A program made the position numbers and the translations under genes. This document shows, in pieces, positions 1 to 10,916 of a DNA stretch of 64,000 nt. The stretch spans positions 34,888,128 to 34,952,127 of the forward strand of contig JAJEKV010000002.1 of assembly GCA_021234155.1 (NCBI GenBank). The letters are read 5' to 3'. The stretch comes from Isoetes taiwanensis. Its lineage: Eukaryota > Streptophyta > Lycopodiopsida > Isoetales > Isoetaceae. Each line of letters begins with the position of its first letter. Positions within the stretch are counted from its first letter, which is position 1. The notes under the pieces are model-generated. The model had not been told where the DNA came from. It worked only from the letters and a program-made list of their open reading frames with translations, and did not search any database.

Positions 1-222
1 TGGATACATATTTCTAAAGCAATGATATATGTTAATAAACTACTATGGTTTAAGTGAGATTAATGTTTTTACCTTATTGTGAGATTTCAACCACTAATGG
101 ATCTATTATGTGATTGCTTGTATAATTGCTAAAATAACTGTTGTATGAGGTGATCTGTAGTGCTTCATGCCTTGTTTTTTTTAGTAGTCTATCCATGTGG
201 TTGTCCACGTGAGTTAAATTGA
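1..222. other. AT-rich flank, nothing recognised
   Basis: No convincing reading frame, repeat or RNA gene is visible. It is the left flank of the MITE-like element that starts at 223. Confidence 0.5.
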
Positions 223-669
223 AACCAACACATAACTACCATTGACATTAATAAACATAACCATTGGATCCAACACATCTAAATTAAAATCCCCCTTAAA
301 CCCCCTTTGGTTTGGGTGCATATTCACACGGGGGGTGACTCCGGGCATCGAGAGCTGTTGGATAGGCATATTCGCCCCTTATTCCTTAATCTACACCGTA
401 CGTAAAGTTCCTCGTTTGTGGGGTATGCAAGTACAAGATTTGCTATACTGTATAACAAGATTCGCAAAATACTATAAGATTTCAACTGGAATACTTTATG
501 GTGTTGATTTCGTACGTGCAAAATACAAATATGAGGGCTCTCGGTGCCCTACGCCACCCCCGCGGTGAATATGCACCCAAACCAAAGGGGGTTTAAGGGG
601 GATTTTAATTTAGATGTGTTGGATCCAATGGTTATGTTTATTAATGTCAATGGTAGTTATGTGTTGGTT
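223..669. mobile_element. MITE-like element with ~105-bp terminal inverted repeats
   Basis: The left arm (223 to about 328) and the right arm (about 566 to 669) are near-perfect reverse complements. Both outer ends read AACCAACACATAACTACC on their own strand, and both inner ends contain the GGGTGCATATTCAC boundary. The centre (about 329-565) has no credible coding capacity, so this is a short non-autonomous element or foldback repeat of 447 bp. No clear target-site duplication was seen at the outer ends, so the superfamily is unassigned. A relative of its interior and right arm is split by the large gypsy element at 36975-37201 and 50113-50200. Confidence 0.8.
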
Positions 670-1289
670 ATTATACTAAAATTTTGGGCCCTTCGGGCCC
701 TAAAAAAAAACAAACATAAGAACATGTAAGACATTTAAAACACGAAGACAAACAAATTATTTCCATGGCAAATAGATTCAATTGATGATTGCATGTATGC
801 ATTCTTATATATATGGCATTCAAGTATTACCCATTTTTCTCAAAAAAATCAATAAGCCGCTTTTAAGGATTTCCTAACACTCTATATATACATGGCATTC
901 GATATTTCCCATTCTTCTCAAAGTCCTAATATTAAGCCACCATGACATCCAATTTGCTACAAGAATAATTTGGCATTCATAATTGCATATTTTGCAACAA
1001 TAAGAAAAGAACCCACCATAGTTTTCATCTTCACAAATCATGTGTTTACATCTTATGCATTGGTTTTTACTTCAAATCCAATTGTTTGGAGGATTTTAGC
1101 ACTCCTCTCCATCCGGGAGATTTTCCAATGAGCTTTGAATAATACCGTGATACCTTTTAAATATGTTTGAAATATAAAAAGCAAACATGTTCCATGTCAT
1201 TTACATTAGTCGAAGAAAAATAACGAGTTTCATGTATGTTGGAAACTCCGGTCGATATATTGTAAAGTTTTCACAAGCAGCTAACATAC
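670..1289. other. non-coding stretch with a short GC palindrome
   Basis: AT-rich intergenic sequence. The only structure noted is a perfect short palindrome, GGGCCCTTCGGGCCC, just outside the right end of the MITE (around 687-701), followed by an A run. A microrepeat, TATATA(T/C)ATGGCATTC, appears twice near 807 and 885. No gene was recognised. Confidence 0.4.
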
Positions 1290-1768
1290 CTCCACCAAAG
1301 ATTCATGATCCTCCACCTAGTTTGAAAGTATATCAATGCTATGGTGATAAAAGCAAAGGACAATGATCAATATGATGAATACAATAAATAAAATACTATA
1401 AATCATGTACACTTTATGGCCCCAAACACTAGCAAAGATGTAATAGAGCTCGATATAAATTGCACTGAATGGTAGGAATCTAGCTGTTGCCATCTGTGGT
1501 ATGGTGTGCCGGTACCATGGTAAAGGAGGAATCTCCGGGGGGGATTTTGAGGTACGACAGGGTGCTTGAAACTCTGCTTTAGTATTGTTTCCTGCAATGC
1601 CACCAAGTACAAGCAATGGCAAGGTAACTAGCATCCAGATGAGAGTGATTACAACAATGGTTCCAAAAGGAAGGCCAGCTATTGAATTGTAAACTATTGC
1701 AACAGCGTTCACGAAAGCAAATGTCAAAAACAAACAACCATGACTAAGATAGGATTTATACCAAACAA
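1290..1768 (-). pseudogene. single exon of a TM9SF / EMP70 (transmembrane nine) protein
   Basis: The minus strand encodes a stretch typical of the C-terminal multi-span region of plant TM9SF proteins, endosomal/Golgi nine-span membrane proteins. Recognisable motifs are LPFGTIVVITLIW, LLVLGGIAGNN, KAEFQAPCRT, IPPLPWYR and FSAIYIELYYIFASVWGHK. The exon is bounded by a canonical acceptor (AG at 1769-1770) and donor (GTATGT at 1284-1289), so it was copied with its splice sites rather than as a spliced cDNA. A 1-base frameshift near the end moves the reading frame before a block resembling the family's ITVALTYFQ segment. No upstream signal-peptide or lumenal-domain exons and no downstream C-terminal exon were found. 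It is therefore an isolated gene fragment, or a gene whose other exons are too distant or diverged to see. Confidence 0.8.
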
Positions 1769-2180
1769 CTGTCAATAAGACTTCAGTTCACGAAGAACAC
1801 GAATCAGAGTTGCACTGTTAACTGCCGAGCACTATTTTCTGCCGGGCTGAGACTGCAAGGGGGGCTGAAACCTGACCTTGGAAGATGCAGACGATTAAAC
1901 ACAATAAAATCATCTGCCTAGCAAGACATGTTAAGCACCGCTATGGCTCCTCGTCGAAGTTGATCATTCAAAGACTTGCCCGCTAGATGGTTCCAAAGAC
2001 TCTTCTAGAAACCTTTTGCATAAACACAAGGAATAGATGGGAGAATCTCTTGGAACATCTGAAGACTCAAGCTCTTGTCCCTTCTCACTAGGATCTTGAG
2101 TCATTGAACCTTCAGTTAAAAGAAAACCTGACACATCTTTAGCTCAAACAGATTGAAAGCATGTTTTCCCAAATCCTCAC
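1769..2180. other. intergenic or intronic sequence with no recognised gene
   Basis: It lies between the TM9SF exon and the possible first exons of an unknown minus-strand gene. One minus-strand stretch (roughly 2000-2100) has protein-like composition (TQDPSEKGQELESSDVPRD) and could be a further exon, but the phase does not connect cleanly to the exons at 2181-2668. Confidence 0.3.
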
Positions 2181-2668
2181 CTTCATATTCTTCGTTGAAA
2201 GGCTTAACCAGCATGCCCGGGTTGACTGGCAACTTGAAACATCCAATTCAAAACTGCATCAGATTAACCCAACAGCATGTTACAGAATTGATTTTCCATG
2301 CCCATCTCTGCAGCTCAAGGCCGAAAACCCCCCTGAAACCCACAAGGCCCACGAAATCCATAGCATTGTTCAAATTTAAGGCTCAAGGAAAACCAAAATT
2401 AACCTAATCGAATAAGGGGGCTTGCTACGATACCTCCAGGTCATCTAGAGCAGAGAATCCAGGCATTGCAAGGTGCATCTTTGCACAGGAAATTGTGAAA
2501 CAGAACATGCAGGGGAAGACCTGCAGACGACCTAAGGCCCTGCCCCTGCGGCCCTTGCTCTGCCCTGTAATCGGTGGAAAAGGGTTTCAGAACATACCTT
2601 GAAGCTGCCAGATCCTGCTTTCGTGGTAATCTACTCGTCTGCAAGAACAGAGTCTCGCTCAGAGCCAT
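2181..2668 (-). CDS. possible 5' end of an unidentified gene (two exons)
   Basis: An ATG at 2668 opens 23 codons beginning MALSETLFLQTSRLPRKQ. These end at a canonical donor (AAG|GTATGT, exon 2598-2668). A possible second exon, 2181-2253, follows a CAG acceptor and ends at GTGAGG. Joined, the two exons stay open through about 48 codons. The basic, serine-rich start would suit an organelle transit peptide, but that is inference. No family was recognised, and no downstream exon connects convincingly. Upstream (2680-2720, minus) there is a T-rich leader with AGTTATATC that could hold a promoter. The alternative is chance. Confidence 0.25.
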
Positions 2669-3469
2669 TGCCTCACCAAGCCCTAGATATAACTAAAAGA
2701 ACCCTAAAATAACCTGGCTCGATGCTTGCATGCTCGATTTGGGATAGTTTTTGAAATCATAGTTGTAACCATTGAAAAATGCCACTAAAAGTATCGTGAT
2801 AGTATGCGCACTCTAGATGTACTGATTAGTACGTCTCATCAAATACGGTCATCAAATCATATAAAAACCTTAGGAAAAAAAGTACAAAAACACAAAGAAA
2901 ACCCCCTGTTATTATGCTACATATTGTTAGATCTTCGTAATTTCAGATTCAAAGCCAAGAAGAATAGAACCTCCTGAAAAATAAGCGTTCAAGCTGAACA
3001 GAACCTCAAAAAAGTTGAAGGTTTATCAAACTCTTCGACTCCATATATGCTCAACCTCAGAGAACTCATTGTTATTCTTTTTAGGAAGCTCTTGGATTTA
3101 TATTTGCATTTCTTTCTAGAGTGCCCTTCTTCCATCTGTGCATTGACTCGACTTATATGACATAGTTGCTCTACTTTTTTACTACATGCTTTAAATCTAA
3201 CCCCCAATTTTTACAAACCTTTTTATTAAGTTCTTCTGCACATTGTGTTCCTGCAGGTCTTATGGAGCTTAAAATACTTCAAATATTCTTTGGTGGCAGT
3301 TGAGTTTGCTGAGCAATCAAAAAATGGTAGGCGGCTACTCCAAGACCAGGGCAAGCCCTAGCCAGATACATCATCTCATGTTTTATAAACTGTCGATTGG
3401 AGCATTATTTCAACCACATAAGAATATATAGCCATTTGGGGAAGATGGAAACAAAAGATAGAAAAATTA
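2669..3469. other. intergenic, nothing recognised
   Basis: AT-rich sequence without a recognisable gene or repeat. Short frames on either strand have no family signature. Confidence 0.4.
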
Positions 3470-3838
3470 GGCCTGTTTTCCACAATAGTCGCAAAATATG
3501 ACTGTCTTATACCATATACGACAGCATTTGTGACTCCAAGGCTAAAAATGAGACACACAAATTTAAACTTGATTTTCCATTGCATGGTAGTTATAAAATA
3601 TGACACCGCTAAAATATTAGTGGAAAACTATGATTATATAGACTAGGTGTCTTATTTTACATTGGGGGAAATCCCCCAGAATAAGACTCCATTTACAATC
3701 CAAACCTATTCCGAACCTAAACAAGACATGTCTTATTTTCATAGTGGAAAAGTAATTTTCTCTTAGGACAATAGGTGGCCAAATATCATTCATAAAATAT
3801 GTGACTTTTAGAAAAAAAACTACCGTGGAAAAAGGGCC
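3470..3838. mobile_element. Tourist-like (PIF/Harbinger) MITE
   Basis: The element starts GGCCTGTTTTCCAC and ends in the near reverse complement GTGGAAAAAGGGCC. It is flanked by a TTA on each side (3467-3469 and 3839-3841), the target preference of PIF/Harbinger transposons. It is 369 bp long and non-coding, and contains internal short palindromes (for example TGGGGGAAATCCCCCA near 3663-3678). The termini match the usual GGCC-type ends of Tourist MITEs. It would need a transposase in trans. Confidence 0.7.
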
Positions 3839-4284
3839 TTATAGTGGGTCTAAAAAAAATCCATATCACCATTTGTAGCTTCTAAAATTCGTTGTTTATG
3901 TTTCCAATGCAACCTTATAGCAGAGTGACAACTTTATGATGGTCCTCTTGCGGATAAAGAAATTAATCATCATCGCAAATGCTTTGAAAATCTGAAACAT
4001 CTAGCACAATAATAGAGGATTCTAGGAGGATTTGATGTGGATGTACAAATCACTATTCTTGAGACCGTAGACCATATCCTTAAAACAATTGAATGGATTA
4101 TTATTAAAAAAAAAAAGTATAGATTCAATAATAAAAATAAGTACATTAGCTCCCTGGTTTCATTGGTTAAGGTATTCTTATTACGATATTAAATAATTTT
4201 GGTAGAGGTTCAAATCTTCGTATTTCATATTCTAAAACCTTAGGCCAATCTGCATTTCATATTTCAAAATCATAGGCACCTCTA
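3839..4284. other. intergenic sequence upstream of an LTR
   Basis: AT-rich, no gene. The last ~35 bases (ATTTCATATTTCAAAATCATAGG, near 4253-4275) recur in slightly altered form near 6138-6162 at the far side of the LTR element, so they may mark its insertion site or a shared flanking repeat. Confidence 0.4.
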
Positions 4285-5037
4285 TGATACGGAGTCATAG
4301 TCCGTATCATAGCACGGGGGAGTGGTCTACGACGCCAGGGTTATGGGGGCATGGCAAAAATTCTAGGGACCTTTATTCTTATGGGAAATACAAGGTAAAG
4401 GTGGTTGCACAAACATGGAAGGGGTCGAGGCACTATCATTGGGATGATTATTGGTTGAGGAAAAGGTCATAGATAATGTCCGATATGATAAGTCATATAA
4501 TCTAATTAAAGGCAAGGAGATATTTTGAGAGAAAGGCAACTGCATGCTAAAAAAGGCTGAAGTCGCAGAGAGGTCTATAAATAGAACCGAAACTTCAGTT
4601 GGACATCGGCAACCAGAGGTCGGATTGCAGCGACCTTTACTTCTTGGAACCGGCTCGGAGTCTAGTTTCTGAATTAGGGCGGCACATTCCGTAGTTCATC
4701 CGTATGAGGGAGTAATAGTCGAAAAGGTGACAGGGGGGTCACAAATTGCTGCTATAGCGACTTCATAGACTAGCCTGGAGGGCCAATAAGCCAGATATTG
4801 TCTTTGCCCAATGGTCTATGCGGAGTAGCCAGATATTGTTTGCTCATGATCTACGCGGAGTAGCCAGATACTGTTTGCTGAGCCAGTTGCATTGCCATAA
4901 CCTTGTGGACCCGGTTGGGTAGTTAAACATGCTCATCAATGTATTTGTCTGATATATATGATGATCTTGGATCTTGATCTTCAAATAAGATGCTGTTGTT
5001 CAGTAGTTTAGCTTTCCATAAGCAATGAGTCGTATCA
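4285..5037 (+). repeat. 5' LTR of an LTR retroelement
   Basis: The segment begins TGATACGG and ends GTCGTATCA, so its termini are inverted repeats beginning TG and ending CA, as LTRs do. Two bases later comes TGGTATCAGAGCGG, a match to the primer-binding site for initiator methionine tRNA. That order shows this is the 5' LTR of a plus-strand element. No second LTR was found downstream, so the 3' end is lost or too diverged. Confidence 0.75.
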
Positions 5038-5039
5038 AG

Positions 5040-5053
5040 TGGTATCAGAGCGG
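5040..5053 (+). promoter_or_regulatory. primer-binding site (tRNA-iMet type)
   Basis: TGGTATCAGAGCGG follows the LTR end after a 2-base spacer. It is complementary to the 3' end of initiator methionine tRNA, the usual primer for plant LTR-element reverse transcription. Confidence 0.8.
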
Positions 5054-6160
5054 AAGTTGCGATTCTTTTGGGAATCTATGGGCTATGGAAACATCACCGG
5101 GATTTGAATTCCTACTTTTGATTTGAATCAAAGAAGATGGAACTAGTGGTGGTATTATACTCTAAGGCTGCGACACATCAAGAATCTTGCAAGTTTGTGC
5201 TGCAAGTACAGTTGGGTTGAACTTTGTCAAAAAGTGTGTTGGGGGCCAAGTATATGAGTGAACTGGCGAATCCTTGGAGCGTGGTGTCCAAGTAAGGAGG
5301 ATTTGACGACCGCTACTGCAAGTGAAGCTGGAGCATTAGTAGCAGAGAAAAGAAAAAGCTCGGTGCTTTCGTGGAGAATGCTCGAAGCGTATATGGACCG
5401 ACTTGTTGTGAACAAGTTCGGATTATTGGGGAAATTCCTATGATCCTTTGGGGGATTATGGAATAAATAAAAGCATCTTGCTTGGGATTGCGGAATCAGA
5501 TCGTGGTGATTTGAGAGGTCGGTTGGCCGTGGTATAAATATTTGACCTTGGAAGTCATCTATACTAACACTTGACCTTGTTTGCAGGTTTGCTTAGTGTT
5601 AAGCATTGGGGGACACTTTACGGACAAGTTGTCAAGGATATGGATGCTAAAATTTGGATGCGGAATCTCAAATTATTTCCTATGGGACAGACTTATGGGT
5701 AAAGTTCGTAAGTTGATTTCTTTATGCGGAATAGAGAATAAGAATTTTATTTCTTGTGTGTACCCGTGGTGGATTGGTATCGTGGAGATACTGTATCGTG
5801 GAGATACAATCAAGTAGTATTGCGGAGGTACGAAAGATACTAAAGCACCGCGGAGGTACAAGGGTATATCGTACCGCGGAAGTACGCGGATATCCATAAC
5901 TGCTTCTAGAGTTTTGCAGGGATCTAAAATAATGGAAACGAGGAGGTTCTAATGGATCTAAAATAATGGAAACGCGGAGGTTCCAATGGGTATAAGGTAC
6001 TGTGGAAGTACAATAACTTATATAACCATTCTTGAGTTCGCAGGGTCTAGGAACTCCCAGGTGTACGTTGAGCATGGGACAATCGCCTTGAGAAGGGATG
6101 GACCAAACTGGAACGTACTTGGACGAGCCAACTTGTATTTCATATTTCAAAATTATAGGC
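5054..6160 (+). mobile_element. non-coding internal region of the LTR element (LARD/TRIM-like)
   Basis: About 1.1 kb downstream of the PBS has no gag or pol signature in any frame, so the element is non-autonomous or internally deleted. It contains a 34-bp imperfect tandem duplication (GGATCTAAAATAATGGAAAC, around 5920-5985) and a series of short G-rich repeats described separately. Only one LTR is visible. Confidence 0.5.
5781..6011 (+). repeat. cluster of degenerate CGCGGAGGTAC repeats
   Basis: Eight variants of (C/T)G(C/T)GGA(G/A)(G/A)T(A/T)C lie in 230 bp: near 5781, 5796, 5821, 5849, 5875, 5939, 5973 and 6001. Spacing is irregular, mostly 15-35 bp with one gap of about 64 bp. The core is conserved while the spacers are not. 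Confidence 0.6.
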
Positions 6161-6394
6161 GCCCCCGCCTAGAGGCCCTAGGATATGATCTGGGGCATAA
6201 GATGGATGGATCCGACGACCGAGGTAGTCCAGGATGTACGATCTGGGGTGTATAATAGACGGATCCAACCAGATCCGACAGGGTGCACCTCGTTTAGATA
6301 GAAGGTTGAAGAAAAGTTTTGCATTACTGCTCTTTATATTATTGTATTATGATAGCTAATAACATTGATATTACAAATGATAGCAAGCATATAT
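6161..6394. other. junction between two retroelement remnants
   Basis: No gene. It contains several GGATC(C/T)GA-type microrepeats around 6205-6280. Confidence 0.3.
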
Positions 6395-6982
6395 TAAACG
6401 ATGGCTTAAAATGACTGATGTTGGAGAACTGAAACAACTTTTGGGAGTAGATATTGTCAGAAACAGGAAAAAAAAAGATACTGCAACTAAAGCAAAAGAA
6501 ACATATTGAGAATATGCTAAAAAGATTTACTCTCTCAAATGTAATGCTGTTCACAAATTAACTGTGGAGATCATTGAGTGAGAAGGAAGAAATGGAAAAT
6601 ATTCTTTATAAAGCGTTAATAGGCTGCTTGTTGTATTTAACAAACAGTACAAGACCTGACTTAGCACATCTCGTAAATATCTTGAGTAGAAGATGGCCAT
6701 AGTCTAAGTAGGGAACATGGGCTAGCAGGGAAAAGAATACTTAAATACGTACAAGGAACAAAAGATCATGGCATAACATTTGTCTTTAAAAATTTAAAAT
6801 TGGAAGCATATAGTGATGCAGAGTGGAGAGATTTAAGTTCAAGAAAATCTACCTCTGGTTATGTAATATTTTTAGTGGGGTTGGTATAACTTGGAGGAGC
6901 AAAAAGCTAAGCGCCACTGCCATGTCTTCAACTGAAGCTTAATAAGCAACATCTTCTTTAGTAGCTAAAGAAGTTTCATGGT

Positions 6983-7135
6983 TAAGGATAAGATAAGATA
7001 AGATAAGAATTTTTACGTCCACGGGAACCCAACGGGTTATGGGACGGCACATGCAAGGGCAACATCCCATCTAAAACCTGGGGACTAGGCCCCATCACCA
7101 AATACAATAACCAAATATTAAAAGGCTACCAAGAA
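6983..7135 (-). mobile_element. LINE 3' tail inserted in the copia remnant
   Basis: The copia RNase H frame breaks at GTTAAG and resumes after about 150 bp. On the minus strand the inserted segment ends CCGTGGACGTAAAAATTC followed by (TTATC)n, the form expected of a LINE or SINE 3' end with a simple-repeat tail. A related end (CCATGGACGATAAAAGAAC) precedes the tail of the LINE at 17632-18815. The insertion is too short to hold any protein domain. A GCTAACTGAAT(A/T)AGGA repeat near 7150-7185 may come from the insertion event. Confidence 0.55.
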
Positions 7136-7340
7136 TAAGAGAAGATAATGCTAACTGAATAAGGAGATTGCTAACTGAATTAGGATGTAACCTACTATGA
7201 GACAGCAAAAGCTGCATTGCAATTGTGAAAAACCCTGTGGACCATGAAAGAACAAAGCATGTTGAATCAAGTATTCACTTTATCAGAGATTTTGCGCAAA
7301 GAAGTACATACATATGACTTACGTTGGTAATGCTAAGCAC

Positions 7341-7456
7341 GTTGCAAATATTTTTACAAAGGCATTACCAAAAGGAAAATTCATTGAATTCAGAAATAGT
7401 TGCAAATATTTTTACAAAGGCATTACCAAAAGGAAAATTCATTGAATTCAGAAATA
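7341..7456 (+). repeat. 58-bp tandem duplication inside copia remnant
   Basis: Two head-to-tail copies start GTTGCAAATATTTTTACAAA at 7341 and 7399. They look identical by eye, so the duplication is recent relative to the decay of the copia remnant. Confidence 0.85.
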
Positions 7457-7530
7457 GTTTGAATGTTACAGACTTATATACATATGTGATACGAGAGGAA
7501 TGCTCAAATATGTTTAGCCATCACATATAA

Positions 7531-9464
7531 AATGAAACAAATAGGTAAAGTTGAGTTGCATACAAGCACATATGGAAAAACCTAAGAGGTTACATTTCAT
7601 TTGATAAGTTTTAATGATTCGATATTTGTTGACTTCAATATATTCCAAATGTCATTATTTCCTAATTTGAAGTCGAGTCAACACGAGTTTTTTGAGCCAA
7701 CGACTATTCAAAGAAACTTCAATTTGAATCAGCTGAAAACCATTGATTGCTACACTGATTCTTGAACCGTCAAAGACTGTATATAAATTGAAGATACAAT
7801 TTTACAGAGACATATACAGTCAGATGCGGACTTGGAGCCCGATCAGCTCGATCGAGACATGAAGAATTTAATGGTAAAGAAAGTCAATTAATTTACACTA
7901 ATTTGGTCAATGCTCATACTACAGTGTCGCGTAAACAGTTATCGTATTTTAGTACAATAGCTATTATGTTATGTTTTCGGCTTTATAGAAACTACTCTAA
8001 TCGAACCTGCAGAAAAGTCTAGAGATAATAAACCTGTACTATACACTGAATAACATAGAGTACATGTACTATACAAATGTACGTATGGTGTAACGTAAAA
8101 CAATTTCAGTACCTTGTAGTCTCACTCATTTAAATGGCATGTATATTCTCAAGACTGTTTTTATATATATATTTCTTAAAATATCCCACTACTTTAAATG
8201 TTGATAATTGCAAGAGAATAACACAAAGCAAGTAACATAAACATGCTCTTAAGCGTCCATTGCAAGCTATCTTTTCATTATCTCATTACATGCTTAAGTG
8301 GGGACATTGGAAATCTGAGCACATGCCTCTCTCGATATCCATCCACTGAATGTAGGTAAACGAATGAATTTAAGGGACACTAGATACTTCCCACGCAGAT
8401 ACAACTCTGATTCATAAACATGGCACGATTGTGACGATGGCAATCAGCTTCGAGATAGAAAAGGGGCCACCTAAACTCTATGGATTTGCCTTAAATTCTA
8501 TAAAACAAAAAAGGAAGGGTTAGAAGAAGATGGGGACCTCAATGATTCCTGCTTTAGAACATCATCCAAAGGATATCTAGGTGGCCACATGTATGTGGTT
8601 GGATGAGCATCAACCTAAGCCACAAGAGCATCTCAACAGTCCATAGTGGCGAAAAGTATGGGGAAGACATGGCAAATGTTTTCACCTATTGTCAACACTT
8701 GGTCACATACAAACACTATCTAATCTTACATCTTGGTCTATATTTGTTTATACATTTATCTCTCAATATACAATTCAATTCAATTAAGAAAAAAGAAGAA
8801 AAAAAAAAAATTACTGGGGGTTGTTATTATTTTATGTAGGTTTGCCCTTTAATGCACATTATTTTTCCTTCTTTGGGTATGGCACAGCTTTGTTTTTTTC
8901 GTCCTCTGGCTCCTTTTCCCCTGCTTTGAGAGCTAATAGATCCCCCAACCTACTAGTAGCTGCAGATATTCTTCCAAGGATCCCTTCTTAATACAGAAGT
9001 AGCAGCAGTCCTGATTTATTGTTTATAGAAACCAAAGAAGAATGAATGAATGAATCAATGTATGGCAGGGCCAGCAGTCTGATTTCTTTAATCTTGACCA
9101 TCCAAACCATCGTCAGGATTGACTGTAACAAACTGAGCAGATTCTCCCTTAGTCGGAATAGGAACAATGAAAGGAAAGAGCTTGTTTTCTGCAATGCAGA
9201 ACCACTAAGCCATAGCCCAGCTTGAAGGCCTGTCACTTTGTCTCTCTTGAGAAATACTTCCAAACAGAACTAGACGTTCCTAGCTATTGCCTTTATTTTC
9301 CGCTGCTCAGAGGGTCCCTGTGCATTCAGCGGTTTCTTCGTATTTTGCCTTCTCATACCTGCGCAGTTCCGATGTTGCCTTACTCGGCTCGTATCTTTTT
9401 CTGCTAATCCTTTTTGGGACGTTTCTTCTGATGTTGGGTTCTCTCTATTTCAGCTCAAAAGTCC
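7531..9464. other. intergenic, no gene recognised
   Basis: AT-rich sequence. It includes A/T homopolymer tracts near 8790-8810 and short frames without family features. Part may be the unrecognised 3' LTR of the copia remnant, because a TGATAAG follows the coding end near 7600. Confidence 0.35.
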
Positions 9465-9875
9465 ATGGCTCAACTTGCTCTAATCCTATTCATTCTTTTT
9501 ATTATGCTACAACCACCAGTTATGGCCTCGGCTTTTTCTTATCCCTCTCAATCTGTTGATCAAAGACCCTGCCGAAGTCCTGCTTCTGCAGCTGCAGTGT
9601 TTGCCAATCCCCAAACATATTCACCATCGCTGGGCATTTGTGCTTTGTTTGCCTGGGCAGCAGCAACGTTCTCGTTACCGGAGTCTACTGCTATACGACA
9701 GAAGGACATGTCTCAGAAAGGGCATGTCAAACGGGCTCATTGGCGACAAAGGCACGTTTCCAGGTACATTTTATTGTGGCTGCTGTGTTTATCTGTAAGG
9801 GGCATGCATCTACACATTTATGAACCAAGTTACAATGCTGAAATGATCGTGGGAGAAGGTAGAATGGCTATCTGA
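9465..9875 (+). CDS. possible small secreted cysteine-rich protein (frameshifted)
   Basis: The frame starts with MAQLALILFILFIMLQ and a short hydrophobic leader ending VMASA, a plausible signal peptide of about 23 residues. About 13 codons later, a +1 shift in reading frame would open a cysteine-rich stretch (CFCSCSVC, then LCFVCLG, VYC and AC), nine cysteines in about 50 residues. Without the shift the frame continues but is alanine-rich and unconvincing. No peptide family was recognised. It could also be chance or an untranslated exon. Confidence 0.25.
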   Translation: MAQLALILFILFIMLQPPVMASAFSYPSQSVDQRPCRSPASAAAVFANPQTYSPSLGICALFAWAAATFSLPESTAIRQKDMSQKGHVKRAHWRQRHVSRYILLWLLCLSVRGMHLHIYEPSYNAEMIVGEGRMAI

Positions 9876-10781
9876 TGTTTTCTTGCCAGTTTATCCGGAA
9901 GAAAGAATAAGACTTGGGACCCTAGCTAACAAAAATCCGGTATTTCTCTCGTTTATGTTTCAGTGAGCAGCTGATTGCCCATCTGACGATGCTATTTCTT
10001 AATGTATAAGGATAATATTGCATTGCCTGAGCACAAAAAATGGTCTAAGGCTTGAGACACTCTGTCTAGATACCTTAAGCAGAGGTATCCTTAGACCTTA
10101 TAGGCATTGCCTGGATATGAGTTCTGACAATAACATAGTCCTGATACCACCTGGTGTACCGTATGTACATGAAAGATTGGTATCACAATGGAATCACCTT
10201 TTTTTCTGGAGAACAGAAACAAGTTCAATCCTCTTTACAAGGCATACACTATGGATAACTTCACAAGCAACCATTTCTTCTTGAAATTCCTTCAATAATT
10301 TATGATATCTTAGCAGCCAACTCCAACAGAATAGAGATCACGCAAAGATTACATTGAAGGATAATACAACTACAATCATATTATATGGTGACAACTTTTT
10401 TTGATCCTGTAGACTTCGTTTCCTCAACCTGGTGTAACGAATTATGTTAACAAGTACTTACCATTATTGAAGCAAGCTGACAATATCCTTGCCGATGGTC
10501 TGCATTGTGCATACAAGTCCCGAAATTGTGCTGTGCTTTTACAGACATTCAGTTAAATTTCAATGTTTATGTTGATACAAGTAACTGTGGCGCAATAATT
10601 CATAGGCTAATCCTTATGATATACCATATACTCAGTTCTACATAATCACCACTTCTTTGCCGTGTGCGTAGATTACCTACAAGTGTTTGTGTATATTCGT
10701 ATTTTACCTTAAGCTTCATATTACCTTGACTTAGTTCGACATGCATGGGTGGCTATGAATGTTCTATCCATCTCTGTATAA
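9876..10781. other. upstream region of the TMEM131-like gene
   Basis: No gene recognised. It presumably holds the promoter, 5' UTR and perhaps a leader exon of the gene starting near 10917, but no element stands out. Confidence 0.35.
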
Positions 10782-10916
10782 ATGGTTTGGAAAGTAATAA
10801 TTTGGTGTTGGATTTGTGTGTATCTTGGAGTTTGTTCTAATGTACTTCTGTTTGTCAGCAGGTGCTCTTGGCTTTGTTGCAGGGAAGTTTCAGGATTAGT
10901 AGGATTGTGGACATGG

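Larger units (their letters stand above)
6395..7530 (+). pseudogene. Ty1/copia remnant: end of RT plus RNase H
   Basis: The plus strand, read across several frameshifts, holds copia landmarks in order: a KMTDVGELKQLLGVDI block (end of the reverse transcriptase palm), a LIGCLLYLTNSTRPDLA block, a GKRILKYVQGTKDHGITF block, LEAYSDAEW and RKSTSGYV (RNase H), then VDHERTKHV and NIFTKALPKGKF at the C terminus. Gag, protease, integrase and the front of RT are missing, so this is a 5'-truncated dead copy. It is interrupted at about 6983-7135 by a LINE tail and carries a 58-bp tandem duplication near its end (7341-7398 and 7399-7456). No LTR pair was found. Confidence 0.85.

Noticed and set aside
687-701. 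GGGCCCTTCGGGCCC hairpin followed by A run, terminator-like
   Set aside because: Rho-independent terminators are bacterial; all other evidence is plant nuclear DNA.
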